Source of the DNA: Bemisia tabaci
Lineage: Eukaryota; Arthropoda; Insecta; Hemiptera; Aleyrodidae
NCBI RefSeq assembly: GCF_918797505.1
Contig: NC_092796.1
Span: 55,396,851 to 55,460,850, forward strand
DNA length: 64,000 nt
Reading direction: 5' to 3'
The notes beneath the pieces were generated by a model. It made no database searches and had not been told where the DNA came from. It saw only the letters and a program-made list of their open reading frames with translations. Each line of letters begins with the position of its first letter. The first letter of the stretch is position 1. A program made the position numbers and the translations under genes. Below, piece by piece: positions 33,191 to 44,979 of the stretch.

Positions 33191-33418
33191 CACTGGAAAA
33201 AAAAACACATTGGATCTAGAGTCCAGACTCTTGAAAACATCGACAAGAGAAAATACTCTTGATTCAATCGGATTTTAGCTTAAATCAAGAACCAAGCCTC
33301 TTAATTTGAGCGGATTTCTTTTTGATTTAAGCAAAAATCTGATTGAATCAAGAGTATTTTTTCTTGTCAATGTTTTCAAGAGTCAGGACTCTAGATCCAA
33401 TGTGTTTTTTTTCCAGTG
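33191..33418 (+). mobile_element. Foldback MITE family A, copy 5
   Basis: CACTGG to CCAGTG with TA on both sides. 228 bp. One arm reads CTTGAAAACATCGACAAG. Confidence 0.95.
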
Positions 33419-34516
33419 TACGAAGTATCTCGCCAGGTGTTAGGCGCACGGTGTCTATTGGTCCGGAAAGTCTGGAAAAATACCGATTTTTTTAGGGCGG
33501 CCTGGAAGCACTAAATAAGTTTGGGAATCCCGTGAAAAGGTCCGGAATTTTTCGCTTCATGTCACGCGTGTTTTTCAAGATAACCTGGAAATCGCGCAAG
33601 CCCTTCTGCGCTGATCCTTAGTGCAGTATTTGTCCTCTAGATAGCGATTTTGCAGCCAGTTGATACTGTTCAGGCCACCAATGAGCTTTGAATTTCGTGG
33701 CTACGTCATTTTTTCACGATTCGCATTTAAATTTCAAAATTTTCGAATTTCGTCACGTAAAAGTACTTACGAAGTACTGATTTTTTCCGTCGAAGAAACA
33801 CTGAATTTTTTGGTGAACAGTTTCAGTGCGTATTCCACCTCATTGAAATTAATAAGATCCCAGCACCTGATTATGAAAAATGCTTAATTCGTGGCTAGGT
33901 CCATTACTCCCAAGCCAGAGCTGAGGTGGAAGTCAAAGAAAGGGAGCTTTCTGCACTTCCGACTGGTGCAAAAGACTGGAAGAATTAAATTTCTTATGAT
34001 AAGTTACCCGATAATTCAGACACGGCAGGGACAGGTCATTAGAGAGGTCAAAACGGCTGCTCGGAGAAAATGACGGGAAGGGGGAAAAGTGAGAAAAGTG
34101 GTCGAGATTAATTGCGTCCCAGAAATGAGTTTCGCGGAGGAATTGAATTGATTTACGTGAAAGAGGAGCGATGCGCCTCGGCTGCGTATATCATCGCTCA
34201 TCGAGCCTATTAAACGGTTGGCGAGTGATACCGTAATAATAAAGTGTTGAAACCTTGATGGGGCGCCTTAAATCTCGGCTTAAATGTTTATTTACCCACC
34301 CGTCTTCCTGGTTTGATCCCTCCTCAAACAAGCGTTTTTTCTTCTTTTTAATTGCGAGAGTTTGTTTTCATGGGCGCCGCACCGCGCCGCGCACCGCCGC
34401 GGACGTAGGACGCTTTCGACGTTGCCTGATTTTTGACGCTAGAAAGATGATCATAAAGATAGGAAGGAAATCTAATAAATGGAATTTTCAAATGCTCGGG
34501 AGTTTCACTCAAAGTA
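33419..34516. other. Spacer
   Basis: AT-rich to 34220. Small ORFs only. 34370-34410 is a short CpG-rich patch. Nothing recognised. Confidence 0.35.
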
Positions 34517-34518
34517 TA

Positions 34519-34794
34519 GACCGTTTTCGATACATCAAATAGGTTAGGTTGTATCAATATCGATTGGTTCAACATGTAAACACAGCCTCAAAAGTCAATC
34601 GAGTAATCTGAGGAAACGGGGGTTTTTCTGATAGATTTTTTATTCTTATGAGTACTAAATGGCATCGCAAGGTGAAATAGTTAGGAATTCTCTAATTTTC
34701 AGCTTTTCCGACCGAAATCCTGAAAGTTTTGTTAGAGGTTATGTTCTATTGTTTTGAACCAAACGATACATCAAACCACTGTCGAAAACGATCT
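34519..34794. mobile_element. TA-flanked inverted-repeat element (family W)
   Basis: Ends GACCGTTTTCGATACATCAA and complement (gatacatcaaaccactgtcg, aaaacgatc), flanked by TA (34517-34518, 34795-34796). 276 bp. Probably mobilised by a Tc1/mariner-type enzyme. Confidence 0.75.
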
Positions 34795-34796
34795 AT

Positions 34797-35672
34797 GGCC
34801 CCGGTTCGGGAAACGTCGGGGAAAAAGTTACACATTAAGTTTGGGCGAACCTGAGGAAGTGGTGAATTCATCCGTGTAAAAGACAATTTCAGTTAGTATC
34901 CGCAAGTTAAATAGAGCAACTTTCATTTATTATTCATCATCATTAATTGTCCCTAAAAATGGGGAATTTTTTTTATAATCAGTAAGGACGAATCTTAAAC
35001 AGTCGACCAGTCTCAACTTTGAAGTTCTCTGGCCATCCTTCGTCAGCTGTGATCTGTACCATCAATCTGAGTTAACTGCATCTGCATTTACGAAGCTGAA
35101 ACTCGCGTGAATAATAAACCAAACTCAAGCTGTTTTCTTAAGAGCCTTCTGAACCTGCTGCGGAGTGAAATAATGATAAGAGATTAAGTAAGAAAGGTGT
35201 CTACGGCTGTTCAGAAACAATAGCGCGTTGCTAACACAATTTCGATCAAATAAATTGAAAATGTTTAAAGCATTACCCGCGTACTCACTTGCACTTAGTT
35301 AGTTTTTCTTATAGGGCGCGTTTTGGAGCTATGACTCCATTATGCGGAATTTTTTTTAACAATTTACAATTCATTTTAGCAATTTGACTCGTACATACCC
35401 CGGAGAAAGTTTCTCGACACAATTTTGGCTTTAAAAAAACGGAAACGAGAGAATCTTCTCGAGATCGCTTCACTAAGTTCCTAGTTTCAACGGGGTCGAA
35501 TCAGAGCAAATCGAGGGGTCGTGCGATCAACAAATCGACCTGCTCAGAGGAGAATCGATAATAATTCCGTCCACTCGTCTTTTGATCGTAAAATGGGAGC
35601 CTAAATTATCCGAACCGGGTCATACTTGTCAGACAGTTTAGTCAACATGTCACTCAACGATTTTCTCTCCAG
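34797..35672. other. Spacer
   Basis: AT-rich. The last ~15 bases are the pyrimidine tract of the acceptor at 35672. No other feature seen. Confidence 0.35.
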
Positions 35673-35813
35673 GAGGGCATCTGTACGTGGTCGCCAGAAC
35701 ATTTCGTCTTCGAATGCGGGCGCCTCTACAAGTTCCCTTTGAGGTTAGGTTGAGAAATGTAAACAAAGAGGATGGAGGTTGGCGAGCTGCCAAATCCCCG
35801 GATCAACGCCGTG
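35673..35813 (+). CDS. Candidate internal exon, unknown protein
   Basis: A strong acceptor (cgattttctctccag) ends at 35672 and donor GCCGTG|GTGAGT follows 35813. The 141 nt are open in phase 1 (in and out), so the exon can join 28457 or 31116 in frame. Residues include GHLYVVARTFRLRMRAPLQV, PFEVRLRNVNKEDGGW and RAAKSPDQRR: basic, no recognised domain. A second frame, open only to a stop 66-80 nt in, reads GICTWSPEHFVFECGRLYKF and would need an earlier donor (GAG|GTTAGG). I cannot tell which is real. Confidence 0.3.
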
Positions 35814-36124
35814 GTGAGTCGATCGTTTCGTTTTCCAATCTCTCCGATCGGATGAACGACGGATTCGAGTCGCAAGAAAGATGACGATGGACAGTCATTT
35901 CGTCCCTCTCCTGACATGAATGTAACTATATTTAGTGATGAACCCTGTCCTTCGTGTAGCTCTATGCTTTCCAGGGCTCACCTCTAAGTGTACTTACGCC
36001 TTTTTGTCAGACGAGCGACGACTTGGCTCTCGGACGACTGTATTGTCGCGCGGCCGAAGCGCTCGTCCGACCGCGCCCCCGCTGGAGTATGAAGATCTTG
36101 GACTTAGTGAACGACGACCGCGCT
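35814..36124. other. Spacer with family N fragment
   Basis: 35953-36034 shares 'tatgctttcc.gggctc' and 'gacgagcgacgacttggc' with family N. Otherwise nothing. Confidence 0.4.
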
Positions 36125-36375
36125 GCCGTGCTAAGGAAGAACGCCGTATGAACCTCCAGACGTTGCCATATTTCCTTCAATAAAATCCTAATTTACTAGG
36201 AAAATCGTGAATTTTATTTCTTCAATTTTTTCATACAATTTTGTTCGCACTTTCGTCTAAAATGTCAGAAAATTTCAAGGAAAAATACGCATAATCGCTG
36301 TCTAATTAAAAGTATTATACGGGGCGCAATTTGGCAACTCTCGAATGTTCATACGGCGTTCTTCCTCAGCACGGC
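36125..36375 (-). mobile_element. MITE family E, copy 4
   Basis: GCCGTGCTAAGGAAGAACGC to GCGTTCTTCCTCAGCACGGC, 251 bp. The interior is reversed relative to copies 2 and 3. Confidence 0.9.
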
Positions 36376-36399
36376 AACGTGGATGTGATTGTGATTGTG

Positions 36400-36622
36400 C
36401 ACTGGAAAATAAAACACATTGGATCTAGAGTCCAGACTCTTACAAGAAAAAATACTCTTGATTCAATCAGATTTAAGCTTAAATCAAAAGGAAATCCGCT
36501 CAAATTAAGAGGCTTGGTTCTTGATTTAAGCTTAAATCTGATTGAATCAAGAGTATTTTTTCTTGTCGATGTTATTAAGAGTCTGGACTCTAGATCCAAT
36601 GTGTTTTTTTTTTTTTCCAGTG
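36400..36622 (-). mobile_element. Foldback MITE family A, copy 6
   Basis: CACTGG to CCAGTG with TG on both sides. The asymmetric centre is reversed relative to copies 1-5, and one arm lacks ~17 bp ('cttACAAG'), shortening it to 223 bp. Confidence 0.95.
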
Positions 36623-39532
36623 TGGAGTGCGTCACCCGACTCTTCGTTCAGGACAAAGAGAAAAATATTGTGTGCACTCTTAAGTTCTCACTCATTGCGT
36701 ATACCACTGTCCCAGTTCGTGAGATATCAAGTTTGCCCAGCTCGTGAATTGAAGGAGATTTAGAGTCGACCCCTCGTTCAGCAGGTCGAGAAGAACTGGA
36801 TTATGTGCTGTAGCAAGTTCTCAATCGTTGCGCATACCACTTTATCAGCTCTTGGGATATTCTGGTTGCCTAGCTCGTCATTTGAAGGAGATTTGGTCTC
36901 GGTTATTTTTCGGAAGCTACATTGGTCATCAATATCTCGGTTCGCCCTTCCTATAATAAGTAGGCAAAAAGAGATCTTGCTAGCTTAGTAGTAGGTCCTT
37001 TGAATCTCATGAGTGCATCTTTTCAAAAAATCAGTACATTCTGCGGTCTTGTTAATTGTTTCGTCAAAAACTGTTTTTGTTCATTTATATCGTGAATTCT
37101 GTGGTACATAGATGGAGTTTTTTCTGCCAGTATCTTGAAACAGCATATCTTTTGTAGTCAATTTGTTTTTCGAACGATGTAATAGTAGATTTTGTGCGTG
37201 AATCAAAACACTTCTGCATATTTTACCGCTGTGCAAGCCCATTCGGGTTAGGAAAAAAAAGGTGTGGTTGCCCACGATATGCTGGCTGTCACATTGAATC
37301 GTCCGTTGATTACGCCAGAAATTTTACCATACAGCTTTTGAATTTTTGAACCGGAAGAAGGATCACCAAGTCTATTCAATCTGTAATTTTTAAAATCAGC
37401 GTTTTCTATTGACGATCCACGTGCCGTAAGCCTTAGCATCAAAGTGGACTGACGTCATAACGCGAAGGAATTTCGCAAGCGTTGAAAAAGAATAAGAGCT
37501 TCTAAGATGCTTGCGGTAGCGCGCTCTAATTAGCCGCGCCGAAGAGAGCCTAAAATAGCAAAGCACGGAGAACACTCAGGAAGTCCATTAGCATGGTTCC
37601 GATTGACATTAATTTATTCGTCGCCGCTTTCCCCCCTATATTGCATCTTATACAAGTTACCCGAGCTCCCGACATTAAACGACGATTTTACATTACGATG
37701 CGCAGCCAACGGGCTCCGAGGGGAGGGGGCGTGTTGGAGGGATTTAACGCTTTTTAAAGTCGCTCTACGCACAATATTTATCTTGTCAGGAGGCCCCGAG
37801 CGATATAAAAATTATGCGGGAGGAGAAGAAAAATCGCATCAGCTTAAACCTCGATCATAATTTTTTCAAAGGGAGTTAATTAAAGAAAGCAACACGATTC
37901 CGCGAGTAGTGAATGCCGCGATGCCAATTCTACGGCATTTTCAGGAATTTTCAAGTTCCTTGTTGGGGCACGCGTGTTAGAACAATTTTAACAGGGCCGA
38001 GGAAGGGGGCTATATCAGGGTGTCCGGCGACCGGGAGAACCGCGAAATTTTAGGGATTTTTTGGTGTCAGGGAAATCAGGGAAAACGCCAGGAAATTTGC
38101 AAAAATTTGGCATGATTTTTTCTTCTTTTTTCGAAAATTGTCAGACATCTGTAATATTATGACCGTCCAATTTTACTAACCAAGCCAATTTTGGTATATT
38201 TTTAAGGATTAGTAAAAGTGTTAACTTTCATAAGAACTGCTGCCAAATAACTTTTCTTGCCTTAAAAAAAGAAAAAATTCAATTTAGCTAGGTTTTATAA
38301 AAGTGATCATGCTTCCGACTTTTTATCAGATCATGAATGTACAGAAATTTAAAATATGAAACTTTTAAAGCCTAGAAACAAAACCGTCATTTTTAGAGAT
38401 TAAATCCGTTCAGTCAGTCTGCACCCCCAAGCATCCACTCGTCTTGTGCCTCGTCTGTTGACTGTGATTGAAAATTTGAGAGCAGAAGCCATAAAGCATC
38501 AAAACTGATCAACATTTTATGAAGGAATAAAGTTCTTTCAGGGAGTGTGATGGTTCTGCGATCGAGTGATTTTGATTGAAAGGTTGAATTCAATTGACTA
38601 TTAAATAATAGGATGGTCGAATTGTTTTAACCGAAACTCGCAAAACGTGGCAACTTGCCGTGAGCATAATCTATTTAAATTAAATCAATGCGCATGATTT
38701 ATTAAGTGCGAACAAAATAGTATCTTGAGGAAATGCCTGATTAATTAAACGGAGGGGGAACCTGATAAAAGTGGAATGCTCGGCCGATTTGAATGCGACG
38801 GGGGTGGCTCCCGGTGATATCAGTTCATGCGAGGAGGTAACCCAAGTTCGCCTCTATTCAGCGGAGCGGGGCCTCTCTCAGTGATATCGTTTCGCAAACG
38901 TCGTGCTAGTGGTTGCACGTTAGGAATTAAGAGGTTCAGAAGAATGGAAGCTCGGAAGATAACGTTGGTCCGACCACCGCGGAATACTAATTCGCCGCAG
39001 CGACACGACAGAGCAATTGAACGGGTTATTCGGAAAAGGGCGCAACCGCCAGAAGTCAAGTTTTGAGTTAAATGAAACAACTAATTTACCATCTTCTACG
39101 ACGCTTCATCATTCTGCTTGATAGAATAAACGACGTTTTGAGAGCAATTTTGATAATCCTTGGTAGTGAGTTGCCTCCACCGTTCAAAGAATAGTATTCC
39201 GTCGATTACTCAATTTTTGAAAATTTGGCAGGAATGGCCTGGTTACACGCTCAAATTTCCTTCAAATTCCGATCAAAATGATGACCAATGATGGCGGTTG
39301 AGAGTTATCTAGATTGATGAGTAAAATTAATTAAAACAGCGTGTTGATTGGAATAAGCATGAAATAAGCACGGTTGTGTGGAAATCAGATGAAGGATGAG
39401 CCTCACAGTTCCATCATCTACCATCTTTTTGCAGGCCGCAGAAATTTGATGGTAGATGGTGCGCACCAGTCACCATTTGATCGGATATTGATGGAAATTT
39501 GAGCGTGTAACCAGCACACATGGAGGAATTGG
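36623..39532. other. Long non-genic stretch
   Basis: 36660-36930 has two ~110-bp diverged direct copies ('aagttctcactcattgcgta taccactgtccc' and 'aagttctcaatcgttgcgca taccactttatc'). 38018-38100 reads 'tcagggtgtccggcgaccgg gagaaccgcgaaattttagg', a dispersed AGGGTN-type repeat. ORF 37603-37860 contains DDFTLRCAANG, faintly like an Ig strand, without splice support. Nothing firmer. Confidence 0.35.
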
Positions 39533-39563
39533 ACCGAGTTTATCAGAAAAGAACCAACCCACG
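39533..39563. mobile_element. MITE family F, left-end fragment
   Basis: 'attggaccgagtttatcaga' plus 'aaagaaccaacccac' matches the family F left arm. Cut off by the hAT-type element that starts at 39564. Confidence 0.7.
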
Positions 39564-39946
39564 CAAGGCCGGATTAAGGGGGTAGGCACTTGGGCCGCGG
39601 TCCATGGCGGCAAATTTGGCAATTTTTTTTAATGTAGCTGTAAAGAAAAATCGGATTCAGAAAAAAAATTACAAACGAGAAAAGGTGACAGAATCTCTCA
39701 TTTTCTGAGAGTATATCTCTAATTTTGTCGTCTATCTGTGATACAGACAGCACCTTTAATTAGTCGAGTTAAGACTGAGAGGGAAACCGAACACGGAACT
39801 TGACCTGAAACGGCGCGGCGCAGAGAGCAATGATGACGAGAACTTGGGATGAAAAGGAAAAACCCTCGGCGCGGCGCGGCGGCAGTCGGCATGTAACACA
39901 TATTAGCGCCTACAAGACTGCATGAATACTTCACGCATTGCGTCAA
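39564..39946 (+). mobile_element. hAT-type element I, copy 2 (3' truncated)
   Basis: From CAAGGCCGGATTAAGGGGGT it follows 18394-18770 closely (about 85%), including one partial unit of module H at 39903-39946, then stops. No right end or target duplication. It inserted into a family F element. Confidence 0.85.
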
Positions 39947-39988
39947 GTGTACCATCTACATCACATTGGTACACGTAGACATCTACAT

Positions 39989-40017
39989 GTTCGTACGGCG
40001 TTTTTCCTGAGCACGGC
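39989..40017. mobile_element. MITE family E, solo right end
   Basis: 'gttcgtacggcgtttttcct' plus 'gagcacggc' equals the family E right end with no body. It lies 9 bp from the complete copy at 40026. Confidence 0.75.
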
Positions 40018-40025
40018 CTCATCCT

Positions 40026-40274
40026 GCCGTGCTAAAGAAAAACGCCGTATGAGCCTTCAGGCGTTGCCAAATTTCCTTTGATAAAACACAAATTTCCTGG
40101 TAAACTCATGAATACTTTCCCTCTAATTTTTCATATAATTTACATCGCAATTTTACCTAAAGTTCCTGAAAATTTCAAGGGAAAATATTCATAACTTGCC
40201 TCAAAAATAAACAGTTTATCGAAGTAAATTTGGCAACTCTCGAATGTTCTTTCGGCGTTTTTCCTTAGCACGGC
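40026..40274 (-). mobile_element. MITE family E, copy 5
   Basis: GCCGTGCTAAAGAAAAACGC to CGTTTTTCCTTAGCACGGC, 249 bp, minus orientation. Confidence 0.95.
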
Positions 40275-41066
40275 AGCATAGGTGTCATGATTTATGAGGG
40301 ATGAGAAGTGGGCCGCTTTTTCGAGCGATATTCCTCGCACTTCTTCCTCCGACTCGAGAACGGAACATTGATGCGACATCCGGAAAAGCGGCCGAATTAC
40401 ACGGCCGTTAAACTGCTTGGTCGTTAAAATGCGCTTAATGAATGCCAATACGAGTACCGCACCGCCCCTCCGAATTTTCCTGCAAAACACCCCCCTCCCT
40501 TCCACCCCCGACCCGTAATCACGCCTCTCCCTCTTTCTTTAATGAAATAATGACTTTTTTACGCCTCTCTCCCCGGCTGAGGTTTTCCGTGCTGGAGACT
40601 GATAATAGCAACCCCACGGGTTAACCGTTATAGCGTGCCGTGGCGGAATAAAAATTTGCAGCTCATGGAAAGAGCTCGACAATCACCTGCGATCCGATCA
40701 TTGAATTTTTATGTCAGCACGTCAAGACATCGAAGTGCGATGTATCGAATGGGTAAAAATAATAGGTATCTATTCAATGATCGGCCCGCTGAGATGCATT
40801 GGAACGAAAGTGAAATAAAAATTGTTTAAAAAGGGTTTCGTATGTATTACCCCCCTCAGATCACTCGTGAATTGTGAATGTGTAGTTAGGAGGAGGAGGG
40901 GTGTCGACGAGGACTGTTTTCTGACCCACTTTAGCTGAATTTCCTCAACCCTTCGATTTTTTGCTCATTGCATCATTTTTTGACTGGACGAAGTTAGCAA
41001 CATTTAGTTCCTTTCCGTCACCAACAGTCGATTGCATTCGGATCAATCTTTTCCACCTGCGTTGAA
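40275..41066. other. Spacer
   Basis: Mixed composition, C-rich at 40490-40510. Small ORFs only. Nothing recognised. Confidence 0.35.
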
Positions 41067-41293
41067 CACTGGAAAAAAAAAACACATTGGATCTAGAGTC
41101 CATACTCTCGAAAACATTGACAAAAAAATACTCTCGATTCAATCAGATTAAAGCTTAAATCAAAAGGAAATCCGCTCAAATTAAGAGGCTTGGTTCTTGA
41201 TTTAAGCAAAAATCCGATTGAATCAAGAGTATTTTTTCTTGTCGATGTTTTTAAGAGTCTGGACTCTAGATCCAATGTGTTTTTTTTCCAGTG
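41067..41293 (-). mobile_element. Foldback MITE family A, copy 7
   Basis: CACTGG to CCAGTG, minus orientation, 227 bp. Flanks AA and TA, so no exact duplication. Confidence 0.9.
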
Positions 41294-41344
41294 TATGGAA
41301 GAAATTCAGCATTGTTAACACGCGAGGCGATTGCCGCTCTGATC

Positions 41345-41507
41345 CTGTGGTGATGCGTGAACGATCGATATCGATATTCCCCCGTATGAAGCCATGGTTA
41401 AAAGTCGATTATTAAGGTGTTTGTCACTAACACCCTGTTCATCGATTCTTCGCCGTAGGTTGAAATGACAGGTCAATCGATTCATCGCAAAGCACGCCAC
41501 GTCACTG
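41345..41507. mobile_element. Short hAT MITE (family U), copy 2
   Basis: CTGTGGTGATGCGTGAACGA to gcacgccacgtcactg with an exact 8-bp duplication CTCTGATC (41337-41344, 41508-41515). Older than copy 1 judging by end substitutions. Inner 'attaaggtgtttgtcac..aacaccct' matches it. Confidence 0.95.
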
Positions 41508-41515
41508 CTCTGATC

Positions 41516-43924
41516 TTGCAGAGCCAGTCCCAGTAGGGACTCTTTCCAAGATACCAGGAAAATGTGGTCTCGCGCGGGTGCAAGTATTTCTTTAAGCGGA
41601 GGCGAAAATTCGAATTACAGGGCGTTTCAATGGAGGGTATTCGGGGAAGCTTAGCGGTGTCGCTGGCTCCGAGGTTCATGTTTCGTTGGTCTGGCGGGAG
41701 TCGATCGATATGCATGCCCGAGGTGTTGACCGTCCGCTCCCCCCCCCCCCCCCCCCTTAGTCCCCCGTCTCGCCGTCGTCTGCAACACCATGTTTTCATA
41801 AATGTGTTGGACAGCGAACAAAGAAACCACCGAAACCTACCTCCAGGTGATGTCGCAAGTGCTTCTTCCAGCACTTGTTTGATCTATGAAATCATTCTTG
41901 CACGGAGAAAAAAATTCCCCCCGGAGCGACAAAGATTCTGTTACAATTAAGGTTACGGACGAGGGGACCGGGGGGGGGGGGGGGTTACCTACCCCTATCC
42001 ACCAACACGAAGAACAGATGCGGAGAAGGCGGGAAAATTGTGGAGAACGTCGGTTTTGGGGCCGAAAACCGCCGTATATACTTCATCTTTTCACTTTTCT
42101 TTATTGTCGTTATTTATTAGGAAAGTGGTTGCTCTTGAACCCAAATTTAAAGAACTGAAGAGAACGTTTTTCAATTCAAAGTACACGTCTGTACTTGCGT
42201 CCAGTCCTACACGTAGTAACTCAACGGTCACCGAAGATTTTTACTTTCTCGCTCCCCTAGGGTAGAGAGGAAGTATTGTCATCCTCCAAGAAAGAAAAAA
42301 AAGAAAAAATGTTGAAATTTCATCATTTCTAGACGTTTTTTCGATTATTGAGTCTACCTTTGATCTTCGCTGGGTAAACTAATAGCAGGGGTCAATCCCG
42401 TTTCGAAACGTCCTTGATCAGCAAATTCAAGGATGCACTTGTAAACTCTAACGCGGTAGAAGACGTGATCAACGAAGAAAGTTTTAAAAGGATCGGCTTT
42501 TTCGAAAGTGTCAAAGTCCGTTTGCGACTAACGATAATTCGTCGTTCCTTCGCGAAAGAACGTAACTGCATTTCAATGTTGCCAAATTTCCGCCTTGCAT
42601 ATTGCAATTTTACCAGGAAAATCCTGGACATATCCAACTGAAAACACTGATTTTTCATCTGATCTCATGCAAAATTTGGGATGAACATTGTGCTGGTACA
42701 TTCTTGTAAAAATTGAATTGTTTGGGTCAAGTTTGCAACCTTGGAATGGAGTTACGTCCCACGTCCCTCCTTAATTATCATCGATTAATTATCGACATAT
42801 ATCATCAAGATTTCCCGTGGAATGTAGATATCCTTACTCCTAAATTCGAAGTGGCAACGCTATATAAGGTGGACGATCGGGCCACTTTGGTCATAAGAGC
42901 CGGCATTTTTGGGGGATAAACGAACCTAGAACAAGAGAGATGGGGTAATACTCACGGGTAAAAGGATTCTGTTGACGCTTTCGCTGATACTGTGATCGTA
43001 AAATCGAGTCTTCATCTCAAGCCCCAGATGCCGATAAACACCTTGGATTACTCGTATACCCACTAAAATCCGGGTTAATGTGTTTTCGGTTCATTTTCCG
43101 AGAGATGTTAGATGGAGCTGTTGAGAATGACACAGCCTGCGACGAAATTTCCTCGGCCCTCTCTGCTAATGACAGCTTTTTATTTTATTCCGGAGCATAA
43201 AAAAAGGAACAGGATACTTAGGACCAGCCGGCTCACAGCATCACGCTAACAGTATTGTCCTGTAGAGCAGCGTCTTGGCGTTGTCTACAAAATTACTTAC
43301 AAACTTTGAAGTGAAGTAGAATATTTTCAAAGGCTGCTTTTTTCCCATCTCTTCTTACATCTCACCTTTTTCTTCAAAGTTCCGTTTTCCTCTGCCGGTT
43401 TCTGATTGTGTGCTTTTTCAGATGGTTGGCATTTAATGGTAAAAAAGCCCCACTTTTAGGTTCCGAGTTCGAATCCCGATGGTGGCGACACATTTTCAAG
43501 GAACTGACGATTGATCTGCAGCAACAGACTCCACTCGGCCTTAGTTCCTGATAATTTGAAAGCCTAGAGCATGGGTGTGTACTAACTCTAACCCGATGCT
43601 CATTCAAGGTTGCAAAACCCTCAAATAACTTTGAAATGAAAGAAGTTCCATTTGCTCACTCAGAAGCGAAAGAAACTTAGGTGCGTTCTCCAAATTGATC
43701 AGTCAATATTAGATCTCTCAAAAAAACTCAAATAAAATATGTATTTATTTGCAGTGTTTAGGTAAGTCATAACAAAGCGGCACAAGAGACAAGCCAAAGA
43801 AAGCTAATGAAAGTAATCTTTCAGAGAGTCAAACTAGTATTCCAAATCTCATTCGTAACTTTTATGAAATAAGTTTTCCAGGTGTTGAAGTAATAAAACC
43901 TTCCATACTCTCTATTAATATGTC
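41516..43924. other. Spacer with homopolymer C and G runs
   Basis: C-run ~41739-41756, G-run ~41969-41984. Opposing ORFs of ~130 codons at 41482-41950 overlap the C-run. ORF 42414-42641 and its opposite-strand partner have no recognised motif. 43465-43485 contains 'gagttcgaatcccgatgg', a tRNA B-box-like string without a foldable tRNA. No gene recognised. Confidence 0.35.
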
Positions 43925-43950
43925 TGTTCTTTTTTCTGTTTCAGGTAAGA
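43925..43950 (+). other. Candidate recursive splice site
   Basis: The sequence gttcttttttctgtttcag ending at 43944 is followed immediately by GTAAGA. This is a strong polypyrimidine tract and acceptor fused to a consensus donor, the architecture of recursive (zero-nucleotide-exon, ratchet) sites known from long insect introns. No ORF is involved. It would imply a long + strand intron across this region, compatible with the candidate exons at 28321 and 35673. Confidence 0.35.
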
Positions 43951-44979
43951 CATTCTTAACTTTCGTATGCCCTTGACGGCGGAATTATCTGGTAACGTAC
44001 ATTATATGTATAAAGTAAATTATTCCGGGCCAAGCTGTTTAGCGTTTTTTTCCCGTTGGTACATTATGAGTTTATAACCGTCTCAGATCAGCTACTTAAG
44101 TCGTGGTAAGGATTCTCAGCGATCGGGAGAACTCAAGAGAATTTAACTCGTTGGGGGGAATCATGAAAGAAAATAGGCATTTTGGAATGGAAATTTTAGT
44201 GAGGAAGGAGATTTTGTAACATTATAGTGGCCAGGAAAAATGTTAAGTTTTAGCCTTCTTAAAGGTTCGAATTACATAGTTCATTTCAACTGGAATTCTT
44301 ATAATAATTCTGCAGTGCTTCATTTCCTCTCTAGACAGTTGGGAAATATTTTACAGGAAGCATTCGTAGAAAGTTCTTGAATCGAACAAAGACTTTCCCG
44401 AGTGTATGACAATGTTACATTGCGAAATAAGCTTTCATGAGCTCCAAAGGAAAGGGTACAGATGAATCGATTTGCCTGGGCGTTAGGTGTCACAGCAAGG
44501 AGGAGTACAGTCCAGGGTAGCTGGATTTCTCAAAATTACCATATTTCGCCATTAATTGTATTGCGAACGGGGTGTACATACGTTGAGTCGGGCAACGTTC
44601 AGTGAACGCATCCAGTGTCAGATTACCGCACCTGTGTCACGCTATGTTGCCATTTAAGATCGTCGCAAATTGGCCTCGAAGGCAGGAGGTGAGTTTTCAG
44701 GAACAAAAGTGTACGGATTACATTCGGCCAGTAAAGATCTAACTATTTTGATGAGAAAGTTTGTACACAGAACTTAGATCTGCCAGTCAATCTTAGGCTA
44801 GATTTTTTGACCCACACCTTGTATCCTGGTAACCGCCTTGATATTGCATCAAGTGCATTGCAATCTCCGCACGCATTTTGTAACTTCAAGGATCTCAAAT
44901 CAATATTGTTTCAAGGAATGTCTTAAAATTTCAGCCCTAAAGTGAATTCATCCCCTGCATGATAACTTGTTTTTTACCA
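43951..44979. other. Spacer, possible intron
   Basis: AT-rich. A GGAG|GTGAGT donor-like site at 44689 follows a short frame but lacks a good acceptor. Nothing else. Confidence 0.35.

Noticed and set aside
37603..37860. Ig-like string DDFTLRCAANG in an 85-codon ORF
   Set aside because: No second cysteine at Ig spacing with a matching strand F motif (DxGxYxC), and no good splice donor.
43465..43485. tRNA B-box-like string gttcgaatcc
   Set aside because: The flanking bases do not form a T-arm and no matching A box or acceptor stem is present; at most an old tRNA-derived SINE remnant.
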